Source: an uncultured Methylomonas sp.
GTDB taxonomy: Bacteria; Pseudomonadota; Gammaproteobacteria; Methylococcales; Methylomonadaceae
DNA length: 64,000 nt
Direction: 5' to 3'
NCBI GenBank assembly: GCA_936941155.1
Contig: CAKZJE010000109.1
Location: 56,751 to 120,750, forward strand
This document shows positions 56,612-64,000 of this stretch, piece by piece; the first letter of the stretch is position 1; each line of letters opens with the position of its first letter. Under the pieces are notes generated by a model, which saw only the letters and a list, made by a program, of their open reading frames with translations, did no database searches and was not told the DNA's origin. The translations under genes were made by a program, and so were the position numbers.

Positions 56612-58003
56612 TTAAGGTAAATAAACTTTCCACTTCATGCCACCGAGTGCCTGACTACGTTCCCCTGTTAATCGACCTTCTAAAAGCTCAACTAATTCAG
56701 AAACCACAGCCATTCCAATACCATGCCCTTGAATTTTCTCATCTGCTCTAACGCCGCGTTTTAAAATTTCGCTCAACTTTTCCGCAGCAATCCCCGCACC
56801 ATCATCTTCGATTTGCAAAATCACTTTGTAATTACTTTGACTGGATTCTGGCAAACTTAGCAAACTCACTTTAATATTTTTTTCACACCATTTTCCTGCG
56901 TTGTCCAATAAGTTTCCGGCAATTTCATATAAATCACCTTCTTCACAATAAATTTGCAAACTTTCATCAATTTCTAAAGTGAAAACAATCTGTTTATCGC
57001 GATAAACTTTTTCCAAGGAAGTGATGATTTTTTTTATGATTTCTGCCGCATTGATTTTGCCGGCTAATTTTTTTCTGCCTTTTGCTGCCGCTTTTTGCAA
57101 TTGGTATTCAATAATTTCATTCATTCTGGAAATTTGATCTTGTACCGTATGTCTTGGAATATCGTCGCGTTCCATGCAGCCGCGCAAAATGGCTAAAGGT
57201 GTTTTTAAACTGTGCGATAAATCTGCCAAAGTATTGCGATAACGCTCTAAATGCGCCCTTTCGCTGCTAATCAGGGCATTAAGATTTCGGGCGAGGCCAA
57301 CTAGCTCAGAAGGATAATGACCATCTAAGCTACTTTTTTCACCCGCTTCAATGGCTGTTAAATCTTTTACAATTCGTCTTAACGGAATCAAACTCCAGCG
57401 CAGCACTATAAATTGAATCATAATCAACACTAGTCCCACTGAAAAAAACCAATGCCGCAAAGTTCTTCTAAAGTGTTGAACTTGTTTGTCCACAAAATCG
57501 CTGTCTTCTGCCACAGAAAAAATATATCTGCCTTCCAGCGCGTTTTTTTCATTTTCCCAAATCACCGCATAATGCAGCACAAAGCGATTGTTTTTATCGG
57601 TGACAAACAAGGCTGCACCGGGTGGAACGGCGACAAAAGGGATTTCTCGCTCGCCTAATGTTGAATAAGAACGCCAAACTATTTTTTTATCGGCGCGGCG
57701 AATCACGGCTAATAATCCTGAACCGGGTTCAGAAAAGCGTGATTCTTGCAGAACCAAGGGGATTTTGAGTCGTCCTGAACGCGTCATTTCGGCAACAGAA
57801 AACAGTGAATAGATTTGTAATTGCAGTTTTTCTTTTAAGCTTTCTTCTGCACTTTCCCTAAAGCCGTGTTCCAAAACCCATAACGCAAACACAAAAAAAG
57901 CCGCTAATACTAGCCCTGCTGAAAGAAGTAATCGAAAACTGAGAGCGTTAATTTTCAAAATATGACCTGCTTGGTGTGTCGTCAGAGTGGCGTTTTTAAA
58001 CAA
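56612..58003 (-). CDS. Orphan sensor histidine kinase (PhoQ-like architecture)
   Basis: The 463-residue protein starts at a TTG at 58003. A TTG at 57958 (KINALSFRLLLSAG), with AGG before it, is an equally possible start. First helix LLLSAGLVLAAFFVFALWVL, a ~140-residue periplasmic sensor, second helix WFFSVGLVLIMIQFIVLRW, a HAMP-like linker (LRRIVKDLTAIEAGEKS), then the His box LADLSHSLKTPLAILRG, N box YEIAGNLLDNAGKW and G boxes IEDDGAGIA and GHGIGMAVV. No response regulator gene is adjacent. It follows the acyl-CoA dehydrogenase gene by 12 bases. The signal is unknown. Confidence 0.88.
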   Translation of the reverse strand: MFKNATLTTHQAGHILKINALSFRLLLSAGLVLAAFFVFALWVLEHGFRESAEESLKEKLQLQIYSLFSVAEMTRSGRLKIPLVLQESRFSEPGSGLLAVIRRADKKIVWRSYSTLGEREIPFVAVPPGAALFVTDKNNRFVLHYAVIWENEKNALEGRYIFSVAEDSDFVDKQVQHFRRTLRHWFFSVGLVLIMIQFIVLRWSLIPLRRIVKDLTAIEAGEKSSLDGHYPSELVGLARNLNALISSERAHLERYRNTLADLSHSLKTPLAILRGCMERDDIPRHTVQDQISRMNEIIEYQLQKAAAKGRKKLAGKINAAEIIKKIITSLEKVYRDKQIVFTLEIDESLQIYCEEGDLYEIAGNLLDNAGKWCEKNIKVSLLSLPESSQSNYKVILQIEDDGAGIAAEKLSEILKRGVRADEKIQGHGIGMAVVSELVELLEGRLTGERSQALGGMKWKVYLP

Positions 58004-58015
58004 ACTGCGTTGCGA

Positions 58016-59104
58016 TTAGCGTTTAAACCCTTCGCCTGTGCCCAATAACGCGGCAATAATATTTTTTTGAATTTCAGAAGAACCTGCAAATAATCGACTT
58101 GCCAGTGCATCATGTACTAAAGCCAAGGTCGGGTTATTGGTAATCATGCCATTTGCGCCTAAAATCTGCACGGCATCCAGACAAAATTGCAAAAAAGCTT
58201 CGCTGGCAAATAATTTAGTTTGTGCACTGGCTAAAGTAATGCGTTTATTGTGATCTTTTAAGCGGGCGCATTCATTCACCCACAGGCGAATGGTGTCCAG
58301 ACCCACTTTCATTTCAGCAATTTTATGACTAACGCCTTGATGTGCACCTAAATAAGCACCATCTGCTTGTCGCTCGCGACTGTAGTTAATCACCGTGGTT
58401 AAATGACTGCCCATAATGCCGCTAATGCCTGCAAAAATAAAAGCCCGTTCAAACTCTAACGCGGTTTGTGCCATCATTTTTCCTGCACCCGCACTACCTA
58501 AGCGTCTATCAAAAGGGATAGAACATCCTAATAAAATCACATCGCCCATTGTTGCGGTGACGCAGCTATCCACATGTGGTTTATCGCGAAAATTTGCGCC
58601 AATATCATCTTTTTTAACTAAAAATGCGGATAACTCGCCCTCTAATAACGCATAAACCACTAACACATCCGCAATTGGCGTGTTAGTAATAAAGCGTTTA
58701 TATCCATTCAGAACAAAACTATCTTTGGTTTGCGTTGCCGTTGTTTCTAAAGCACTAAGATCTGAACCTGCCTGCGTTTCAGTAATCGCGTGACCTGCAA
58801 TCAAATCGCCAGACAATAAATCCGGCAACCACTCTTCTTTTTGCGGTTCTGTGCCATAAAGCAACACGGGAAACACGCAGCCCCAAAGATGCGCATTAAT
58901 CGACAAAATCAAGCCGCTATCTTGCGTTAATTTACCCAGAGCTTGATGCGCTTCAACCAAATCATGAAAGGTATTGCCATGCCCGCAGTATTCCGTTGGA
59001 ATTGCATATCTCAAAATTTGCTGTTCTTGCGCACAATGGCGAAAACGCAATTTTGAGGCATATTTATTTCCTGCGGGAGGAAGTTGATTGAGATCGTTAA
59101 TCAT
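58016..59104 (-). CDS. Acyl-CoA dehydrogenase family protein
   Basis: The FAD-dependent dehydrogenase has 362 residues from the ATG at 59104, which has AGGA ~10 bases upstream; a TTG at 59125 is possible. Family signatures are GHAITETQAGSDLSALETTA and GYKRFITNTPIADVLVVYAL (flavin and substrate region), ELAFEFERAFI-like helix LEFERAFIFAGISGIMG, and the C-terminal HDALASRLFAGSSEIQKNIIAALLG. No other beta-oxidation genes are near. It might act on a carrier-bound or specialised acyl group rather than in bulk fatty acid degradation, which is inference. Confidence 0.88.
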   Translation of the reverse strand: MINDLNQLPPAGNKYASKLRFRHCAQEQQILRYAIPTEYCGHGNTFHDLVEAHQALGKLTQDSGLILSINAHLWGCVFPVLLYGTEPQKEEWLPDLLSGDLIAGHAITETQAGSDLSALETTATQTKDSFVLNGYKRFITNTPIADVLVVYALLEGELSAFLVKKDDIGANFRDKPHVDSCVTATMGDVILLGCSIPFDRRLGSAGAGKMMAQTALEFERAFIFAGISGIMGSHLTTVINYSRERQADGAYLGAHQGVSHKIAEMKVGLDTIRLWVNECARLKDHNKRITLASAQTKLFASEAFLQFCLDAVQILGANGMITNNPTLALVHDALASRLFAGSSEIQKNIIAALLGTGEGFKR

Positions 59105-59194
59105 GTTTTTTAAATCCTGAAACAAGGAGTTAAGCGCGATTTAATAAAGGTAAGTAGGTGAGAATAAGTTTCAAGGTATTATGAAATACTGGAG

Positions 59195-59230
59195 GTCAGG
59201 CTTTGCCTGACATTGCAAGCAAAGCTTGCA
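59195..59230. repeat. Tandem pair of small hairpins
   Basis: GTCAGGCTTTGCCTGAC (59195-59211) and TGCAAGCAAAGCTTGCA (59214-59230) are two adjacent perfect inverted repeats in the gap before the acyl-CoA dehydrogenase gene. This looks like a dispersed intergenic palindrome family. Confidence 0.65.
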
Positions 59231-59321
59231 CTCCGACATACCGAAAAACTTTTGTTTAATTACTTAAGTAGATAAAAAGAATTTTTCACAAGCTTTGCTA
59301 ATTGGACAATCCTGACGGCGT

Positions 59322-59825
59322 TTAAATCTCAAGTTTAACTTCAAACGTATGCGAATTTAAACATTGCGCTTTTATGCCCTTAATTGCCAGCAACGCGACA
59401 AAATTGGTGATCGCATCGCCTATTTTTCGGCTACTGCCATAACCGCGAATGCTATTCTCTTTTCTATTCAGCGTTAAATAAAGTTGCAAGCGGCTGTTGC
59501 TGCGTTCATTAAAAAGCTGCAAAAACTCATTAATTTTTGCCTCAGCTTCCTCCAGCGTCATCGCTTTGGGTTCGGGTTCAACACGCGGCAGCTCTGCTTG
59601 AAACTTTTCCACCACCGGCGTGTACCAAGGATGATTTTCAGCAATTAAAATCTGTTTAATCGACGTTAATGCGTCTAGCTCATCTGCAAACACAAAAGCA
59701 TTACTTTTATCTTTGCTGAAAATTAAGTCAACCGCTTCAGGATGATTCGTCAGCCAATAAACATCATATTGATTTTCTTGATGTTTATAGCCTGCGATAA
59801 AATTAGGATTTAACACGCTACTCAT
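59322..59825 (-). CDS. Hypothetical protein
   Basis: This 167-residue soluble protein has no recognised family. The middle has an acidic helical stretch (EPKAMTLEEAEAKINEFLQLF), and the C-terminal part (LQLYLTLNRKENSIRGYGSSRK) looks like a small alpha/beta domain. It lies 33 bases downstream of ctaA on the same strand and may be co-transcribed with ygfZ-ctaA. Confidence 0.65.
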   Translation of the reverse strand: MSSVLNPNFIAGYKHQENQYDVYWLTNHPEAVDLIFSKDKSNAFVFADELDALTSIKQILIAENHPWYTPVVEKFQAELPRVEPEPKAMTLEEAEAKINEFLQLFNERSNSRLQLYLTLNRKENSIRGYGSSRKIGDAITNFVALLAIKGIKAQCLNSHTFEVKLEI

Positions 59826-59858
59826 TGCAATCTTTTCTCAAGCATCATTCTAATGATT

Positions 59859-60818
59859 TTAGGATTTACGCGCATAACGCAAACAAATAAACAGAAAAAA
59901 TTGCGTGCCTAAAATCAAGTTTGCCATTAACAAATGAATCGGTTGCGCCACACGCGGCATTGATAATCTATCTAAACTCACGCCGGCTAAAATCGCAATC
60001 ACAATCAAGGTCATTAAGCTCATCGCAATTTTTACAAGCAGGCTGTTTTTTGGCATCGCTTGATAAAGTTTCCAACTCATCCACAAATTGGTGAATAAAA
60101 TAATGGAGGAAAATGAGCGGTGAATATAAAAAATAATCGGGAAGCTTTCGCGCCAATATTGCCGATCCAATCCGGTTGAATGTGAAATAAAATCAACCGC
60201 TTCGCGAACTTGCGTGCCCATAGCAATTTGCAGCAAGGTCATTCCCATCACCACTTTTATCACCGTATAAACAGCGGGCGGCACAAATTGCACATCCAAC
60301 AAACTCAGTGCGTGTTGTTGTGAGCGGGCAATGGCGTAAATCAGCAACATCACAATCACCATTGCCAGCAACATGTGCAAGGTAATAATCAGTGGTTTTA
60401 AATTGCTTGCCACCACCGCAGACCCTAACCAGCCTTGAAATCCAACGAGAAAAAATACCGACAACGCCAAATAAAAAACGGTTTTATCCGCTTTTAAATA
60501 AATGCGCGATGACCACGCGGTTAAGAAAATCAAAAAACCAATCGTCACGCCGACCAACCGATTTACATATTCTGTCCACGTTTTCACGACATTAAAGGTG
60601 GTGTCGCTGTAACCTATGTAAATTTCGTGATAATTCGGCGGTAATTGCGATTCATCGGTCGGTGGAATCCACAGCCCAAAACAGGTTGGCCAATCAGGAC
60701 AGCCCATGCCCGCTCCTGATGCGCGGACGCTGCTGCCGACAAAAATCACCAAATACACCGCAAAAATGGTGAGAATCCCTAAATAGCGAAAACGTAAAGC
60801 GGCTTGTGAGTCAATCAT
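59859..60818 (-). CDS. ctaA: Heme A synthase (COX15/CtaA family)
   Basis: Oxidises heme O to heme A for cytochrome oxidase. The 319-residue protein from the ATG at 60818 has eight predicted membrane helices. The family loop GAGMGCPDWPTCFGLWIPP has the Cys pair, and later His residues sit in IITLHMLLAM, YIHRSFSSI and QPIHLLMANL. In helix 2 the usual Glu-Xaa2-His reads EYVNRLVG, with Asn in the His position. Some COX15-like proteins share this, so activity may differ from classical CtaA. It starts 12 bases after ygfZ. No oxidase genes are in the window. Confidence 0.88.
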   Translation of the reverse strand: MIDSQAALRFRYLGILTIFAVYLVIFVGSSVRASGAGMGCPDWPTCFGLWIPPTDESQLPPNYHEIYIGYSDTTFNVVKTWTEYVNRLVGVTIGFLIFLTAWSSRIYLKADKTVFYLALSVFFLVGFQGWLGSAVVASNLKPLIITLHMLLAMVIVMLLIYAIARSQQHALSLLDVQFVPPAVYTVIKVVMGMTLLQIAMGTQVREAVDFISHSTGLDRQYWRESFPIIFYIHRSFSSIILFTNLWMSWKLYQAMPKNSLLVKIAMSLMTLIVIAILAGVSLDRLSMPRVAQPIHLLMANLILGTQFFLFICLRYARKS

Positions 60819-60829
60819 AATGGTCAAAA

Positions 60830-61774
60830 TTAAACAGTTACAAAAGGAATAAGGTTAATTTTATCGTGTTTAGCATTGTTAAGTTGTAATTCTGCACTTT
60901 CAACCGCGTTGGTTTGCAGCACTAACAGAATTTTATAGCCGTCTGCTTCACGAAACGTGCTGAGAATTTGTCCCATCATTTGCCCTGTTTCATCTAGCAC
61001 ATTGTTATCGTTAGTAAAAGTAGCCTCTGCTGTCAGCTGTGCCAAAAATAACTCGCGTTTGGTTTTGCCTAAATAATGGGTTCGCGCCACAATTTCTTGT
61101 CCGGTGTAACAGCCTTTGGTGAAACTCACGCCGCCGAGTTTGTCTAAATTCAACATTTGCGGAATATATTCTTCGCTGCTGGTTTCATCCAACCATGCTA
61201 ATCCACCTTGCATATCTAAGCTTTGCCAATCTTGCGCATTTTGCATCTGAAAAGCGTTGTTTTGTAAGTTTGTCCATTCGCTCATCGCATCTGCAATGGT
61301 AGCAACACTTAAATAATGCGCATTCGGCAACTTTATCCACTGATTGTTTCTCGCAAAATTGATGGTCGGCAGCGACAAATCCGTTGCGATTTCCTGCGTG
61401 CAGCGTAAACCGGTTAAGCATAATTCTGCGCTGGCTTCTTGCAATTGCACTTTAGAGCGCAATACATACATTTTCAGTTTGTTTTTAACTTTTTCCAGTA
61501 ACACGCTGGGCAAAATCAGCAAAAAATCTTCATTGTGTTTCAAAATCAAAAAAGTGCTAATCACGCGCCCTTTCGCATTGCAAAATCCTGCGAAAAAACT
61601 GTTTTTGGCGTTGAGTTCTTTAGTGTTGCAAGTGAGTTGTCCTTGTAAAAAATCGGCTGCGTCAGTGCCGCTGATTTTTAAAATGCTTAAGTGCGAAATG
61701 CCATATAAAGCGTTGTGGCTGGCGGTGTTGCTGATGGATTGTGAGGTTAAAAAGTCTTGCCAAGTTGGGTTCAT
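60830..61774 (-). CDS. ygfZ: tRNA-modifying/iron-sulfur maturation protein YgfZ
   Basis: This folate-binding, GcvT-like protein supports iron-sulfur enzymes such as MiaB. The 314-residue protein has the signature KGCYTGQEIVARTHYLGKTKR with the conserved Cys, and an N-terminal fold with LKISGTDAADFLQGQLTCNT and GFCNAKGRVISTFLIL. It precedes ctaA on the same strand. Confidence 0.94.
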   Translation of the reverse strand: MNPTWQDFLTSQSISNTASHNALYGISHLSILKISGTDAADFLQGQLTCNTKELNAKNSFFAGFCNAKGRVISTFLILKHNEDFLLILPSVLLEKVKNKLKMYVLRSKVQLQEASAELCLTGLRCTQEIATDLSLPTINFARNNQWIKLPNAHYLSVATIADAMSEWTNLQNNAFQMQNAQDWQSLDMQGGLAWLDETSSEEYIPQMLNLDKLGGVSFTKGCYTGQEIVARTHYLGKTKRELFLAQLTAEATFTNDNNVLDETGQMMGQILSTFREADGYKILLVLQTNAVESAELQLNNAKHDKINLIPFVTV

Positions 61775-62074
61775 TTCTTGAATTTGCGAATGTTAAGTGA
61801 GGGGAAATTATAATGACTTTCGGCTGTTTAGTAGACTGCAATTCTCATTATGAACTTCTGTTAAGTAACTAATTGAAAAAACAATTATTTTTTAATCTTA
61901 GCCTTTAAAGTGAGTTTATAGAATGAAATATATTTGCCAAAATAACTCATTTTTTGAATAAAGAGACTTTTTTGTTCAGAACTTAATCTGTGCAATCGAT
62001 TTTATTGAAAACATGCGTATTATTTTTGATGACTATCTCCCACGTTGGAATTATCGGGCTAAGCCACAATATAA
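61775..62074. other. Intergenic region without a convincing gene
   Basis: AT-rich, with no long frame on either strand. A plus-strand frame of 21 codons (62013-62078) overlaps the small antitoxin-like gene on the opposite strand and cannot be assigned. The ygfZ promoter should lie in the left part. Confidence 0.5.
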
Positions 62075-62233
62075 CTAATATCGGGAAATTATTTTTAGCC
62101 ATATCCTAAGTTGATATTTATTGAGTAAAAATTCGTAACAGTCTATGAGTTCAATCTGTAACTGTACAGGCAGTTTTGTTAAATTGAGCGTAGATAAATT
62201 GGGCGGGAGTAGTGTTTGTTGTTGAGATAACAT
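62075..62233 (-). CDS. Short antitoxin-like protein (DUF2281-type), possibly truncated
   Basis: This 52-residue frame starts at the ATG at 62233 with AGGTG just upstream. It contains LPVQLQIELIDCYEFLLNKY, the leucine-rich helix pattern (Leu-Pro-Xaa-Xaa-Leu-Gln...Glu-Phe-Leu-Leu-Xaa-Lys-Tyr) of DUF2281 antitoxins. The usual Pro/Gly-rich C-terminal tail is missing and no toxin follows, so it is probably a remnant. Confidence 0.45.
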   Translation of the reverse strand: MLSQQQTLLPPNLSTLNLTKLPVQLQIELIDCYEFLLNKYQLRIWLKIISRY

Positions 62234-62290
62234 AATTCACCTGTGATTTTATGATTTCTGTGCTTGTTTGAAATTGTAGTATTTCACCGC

Positions 62291-62325
62291 AGAGTTTTGA
62301 ACACAATGACACGGATTTTAAGAAG
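62291..62325. repeat. Repeat R2, partial copy
   Basis: GAGTTTTGAACACAATGACA followed by CGGATTTTAAGA matches the left end of the repeat at 63322-63419. It lies just downstream of the DUF2442-like gene. Confidence 0.7.
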
Positions 62326-62353
62326 GTCAATTTTAAGTAGTCCGTATGTTTCA

Positions 62354-62596
62354 TTATGCAGCTATTTTATGATGCAGTGTCATGGAAAATTGATATAACG
62401 TTTTAGGGTCTATATCTACCATGCCATGATTAAATTCCAAACATCCCCATTCTTTATTGAGTTGCGCCGTGTTTAAGTCTTTTATAGAAACATGCCTTTC
62501 AATGAGCGTTTTTAAATCAGTTTCTATATTTTCGCCATTTTCAAAGGTTAATATAAAAATATAATTTTTAAGCTGTTTAAAATTGATAAGTTTCAT
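62354..62596 (-). CDS. DUF2442-like small protein
   Basis: The 80-residue protein has the DUF2442 pattern: an N-terminal beta-hairpin (YIFILTFENGENIETDLKTLI) and a later WGCLEFNHGMVDIDPKTLYQ. Such proteins are commonly encoded with a DUF4160 partner or in toxin-antitoxin-like pairs. No partner is seen here, and copies of repeat R2 lie on both sides. Confidence 0.7.
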   Translation of the reverse strand: MKLINFKQLKNYIFILTFENGENIETDLKTLIERHVSIKDLNTAQLNKEWGCLEFNHGMVDIDPKTLYQFSMTLHHKIAA

Positions 62597-62608
62597 TATT
62601 TATTCCAA

Positions 62609-62655
62609 TTTTAAGATGCACAGGATTTAAGAAAACTAAGAAAATTCTGTTAATT
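62609..62655. repeat. Repeat R2, internal-part copy
   Basis: Contains TTTTAAGATGCACAGGATTT then AAGAAAACTAAGAAAATTC and TGTTAAT, the central part of R2. Its end overlaps the stop codon of the PIN toxin gene. Confidence 0.75.
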
Positions 62656-63057
62656 CTTCAATAATTGTACAAACGCATCAATTGTTACCAAGTTTAATTT
62701 TGGAAACTCCACTTGTTTCAAACAATTAAAATGTTTGTCATTACTTACCAAGTAATCCGCATTTCCCGCAACTGCACAATCAACAAACTTATTGTCATCT
62801 TTATCAATTTCAATCAAATTCCATTTGTAAAATACTTCCTGTTTTTTGACATTCGATAAACTTAACAGCATCTCACAAATATTGGTTGCAACAATAAGGT
62901 TGGTTTTTTGTGTAATTATTTCAGTATATTCGCTTAATATTTCGTTGCTGATAATTAACTGAAACTTGCCAGTTAATAACGCATCAAAAATAATTCGATA
63001 GGGTGATTTTTTGGGAATTGAGACTAGCAAGATATTGGTGTCTAAAACAACTTTCAT
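62650..63057 (-). CDS. PIN-domain ribonuclease toxin
   Basis: The 135-residue protein has the PIN acidic residues: Asp in MKVVLDTNILL, Glu in NEILSEYTEII, Asp in DKDDNKFVDCAVAGNADYLVSND and the final Asp of that motif. It is predicted to cleave RNA when not neutralised. It starts 4 bases inside the end of the antitoxin gene (ATGA overlap), a coupled type II toxin-antitoxin pair. Confidence 0.85.
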   Translation of the reverse strand: MKVVLDTNILLVSIPKKSPYRIIFDALLTGKFQLIISNEILSEYTEIITQKTNLIVATNICEMLLSLSNVKKQEVFYKWNLIEIDKDDNKFVDCAVAGNADYLVSNDKHFNCLKQVEFPKLNLVTIDAFVQLLKN

Positions 63058-63290
63058 GATGGGTTGTAAGGGGTTCTGAGATGTTCATTTGCCCAGTTTG
63101 TCATGGTGGTGTTGTCCCAGTTATTTTCTTCCCAGAGTTTATCCATTTCTTGTGTGGCTTGCGCTGCGAAATAATTGGCAAGCAAGTTTTTTATGTCGGT
63201 GAGTTGTTGTTGATTGAGTTGATAACTAAAAATTTTTAATAATTTTAATTGCAGATTGGTGAGTTTTTGAGCTTGCATTTTATTCTCCAA
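63054..63290 (-). CDS. Antitoxin of the PIN toxin
   Basis: The 78-residue protein has a helical N-terminal part (LKIFSYQLNQQQLTDIKNLLANYFAAQATQEMDKLW) and a C-terminal WANEHLRTPYNPS tail, as expected of a short antitoxin. It directly precedes and overlaps the PIN gene. Confidence 0.75.
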   Translation of the reverse strand: MENKMQAQKLTNLQLKLLKIFSYQLNQQQLTDIKNLLANYFAAQATQEMDKLWEENNWDNTTMTNWANEHLRTPYNPS

Positions 63291-63321
63291 TTTATTCGTT
63301 GATTTGTTTTGCGCATTTTAG

Positions 63322-63419
63322 GGTTTTGAACACGATAATACGGATTTTAAGATGCACAGGACTTAAGAAAACCAAAAAATCCTGTTAATCGTTTAATCCT
63401 GCAAATCCTGTTCAAAAAC
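63322..63419. repeat. Repeat R2, full copy with inverted ends
   Basis: The element begins GTTTTGAACACGATAATACGG and ends AATCCTGTTCAAAAAC, so its ends are inverted relative to each other. In between are ACAGGACTTAAG and CCTGTTAATC blocks. Two partial copies lie to the left. Confidence 0.75.
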
Positions 63420-63422
63420 AGC

Positions 63423-64000
63423 CTAATTCCCCACCGCCAATTCTGTTACCGAAGACGGCAAGCCTTTTAAACTTTTAATTTTTGTCTTTCTAATATCTAG
63501 CTTGGTTAATTTAGGGAAACTAGCCAAAAAGCCATCCTCTTTTATTTCCGTGTCTTTTAACGTCAGCGAAGTTAAATCCGTTAAATTGTTCAACGCACTC
63601 AGGTCGGGTATTTTATTATCGCTTAAATCCAAATCCAGCGTGGTTAAGCTTTTTAACTCTTTCAACGCACTCAGGTCGGTTATCTTTGCATCTCTTAAAT
63701 CCAATTTCAGCGTGGTTAAGCTTTTTAACTCTTTCAACGCACTCAGGTCGGTTATCTTTGCATCTCTTAAATCCAATTTCAGCGTGGTTAAGCTTTTTAA
63801 CTCTTTCAACGCACTCAGGTCGGTTATCTTTGCATCTCTTAAATCCAATTTCAGCGTGGTTAAGCTTTTTAACTCTTTCAACGCACTCAGGTCGGTTATC
63901 TTTGCATCTCTTAAATCCAATTTCAGCGTGGTTAAGCTTTTTAACTCTTTCAACGCACTCAGGTCGGTTATCTTTGCATCTCTTAAATCCAATTTCAGCG
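63423..64000 (-). CDS. Leucine-rich repeat protein, C-terminal part (5' truncated by window edge)
   Basis: The frame is open to the right edge. At least five copies of a 24-residue LRR unit (LKLDLRDAKITDLSALKELK plus SLTT) are followed by a diverged unit, NNLTDLTSLTLKDTEIKEDG and a cap ending SSVTELAVGN. LRRs of this internalin-like kind bind proteins. No signal peptide can be assessed because the start is missing. The repeats are identical in DNA, so the copy number probably varies. Confidence 0.85.
   Translation of the reverse strand, partial: LKLDLRDAKITDLSALKELKSLTTLKLDLRDAKITDLSALKELKSLTTLKLDLRDAKITDLSALKELKSLTTLKLDLRDAKITDLSALKELKSLTTLKLDLRDAKITDLSALKELKSLTTLDLDLSDNKIPDLSALNNLTDLTSLTLKDTEIKEDGFLASFPKLTKLDIRKTKIKSLKGLPSSVTELAVGN
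63664..64000 (-). repeat. Exact 72-nt tandem repeats coding for LRR units
   Basis: Units begin with TCAGGTCGGTTATC on the plus strand at 63671, 63743, 63815, 63887 and 63959, a constant 72-base spacing without visible differences. They continue past the window. Confidence 0.95.

Noticed and set aside
62013..62078. Plus-strand 21-codon frame MRIIFDDYLPRWNYRAK, possibly a transposase end
   Set aside because: Too short, with no upstream reading frame of the same family, and it overlaps a better small frame on the other strand.
62151..62354. Minus-strand 67-codon frame directly after the DUF2442-like gene
   Set aside because: It runs through a copy of repeat R2 and unrelated sequence with no domain. 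A shorter frame (62075-62233) with a ribosome site fits better.
63664..64000. Regular 72-nt direct repeats that might suggest a CRISPR array
   Set aside because: The repeats are contiguous with no spacers, and they code in frame for LRR units.

Overview
The window is a piece of a moderately AT-rich gammaproteobacterial chromosome. This follows from the canonical yceD-rpmF-plsX-fabH-fabD-fabG-acpP-fabF cluster, LolA, MlaC, RarA, PBP1b, Lon, dnaX-ybaB with a 4.5S RNA gene next to it, sdhCD, and an Asp-type hemB. The Rpn-family nucleases, Uma2, PIN modules, palindromic repeats and giant RTX proteins resemble the accessory load of filamentous sulfur bacteria or methanotrophs, but I cannot place the genus.

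Layout. 1-3468 (+): a 3' kinase fragment, an unknown gene, a Cys-X5-Arg phosphatase, a small membrane coiled-coil protein, and a protein resembling ferredoxin-dependent bilin reductases (HY2/PcyA family). 4028-27192 (+): an RTX island of six large secreted-type proteins with haemolysin-type calcium repeats and a shared C-terminal module. Rpn-family nuclease genes and copies of one terminator lie between them, and the island has clearly grown by tandem duplication and sequence homogenisation. A broken second copy of the bilin-reductase-like gene lies just past its right edge (27255-27447). No type I secretion transporter is present.

27553-31172: mlaC (-), then hemB-aroE-SemiSWEET (+) and an exported unknown. 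The aroE gene carries an in-frame 33-nt perfect palindrome. A second, diverged copy of the same element lies between dnaX and ybaB. 31244-36658 (+): an accessory island. It begins with a truncated SMC-like ATPase, an antitoxin and a truncated PIN toxin. These are followed by a very AT-rich two-gene module, a methyltransferase-fold protein overlapping a YVDD reverse transcriptase, which is the best candidate here for an undescribed, possibly antiviral, system. Three small genes then follow, each preceded by a copy of the same intergenic repeat.

36847-63290 (-): an orphan unknown gene, a Uma2 nuclease, the fatty-acid/phospholipid synthesis cluster, and rarA, lolA (with an unusual charged tail), mrcB, lon, sdhCD, hinT, ybaB, dnaX and the SRP RNA. 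After these come an orphan histidine kinase, an acyl-CoA dehydrogenase, ctaA/COX15 and ygfZ. The right end is a series of small toxin-antitoxin-type genes separated by copies of another repeat. It finishes in a leucine-rich-repeat gene built of exact 72-nt repeats that runs off the window.

The housekeeping parts look ordinary and intact. The novelty lies in the RTX/Rpn island, the RT-methyltransferase module, the bilin-reductase-like gene with its remnant, and the palindrome inside aroE.
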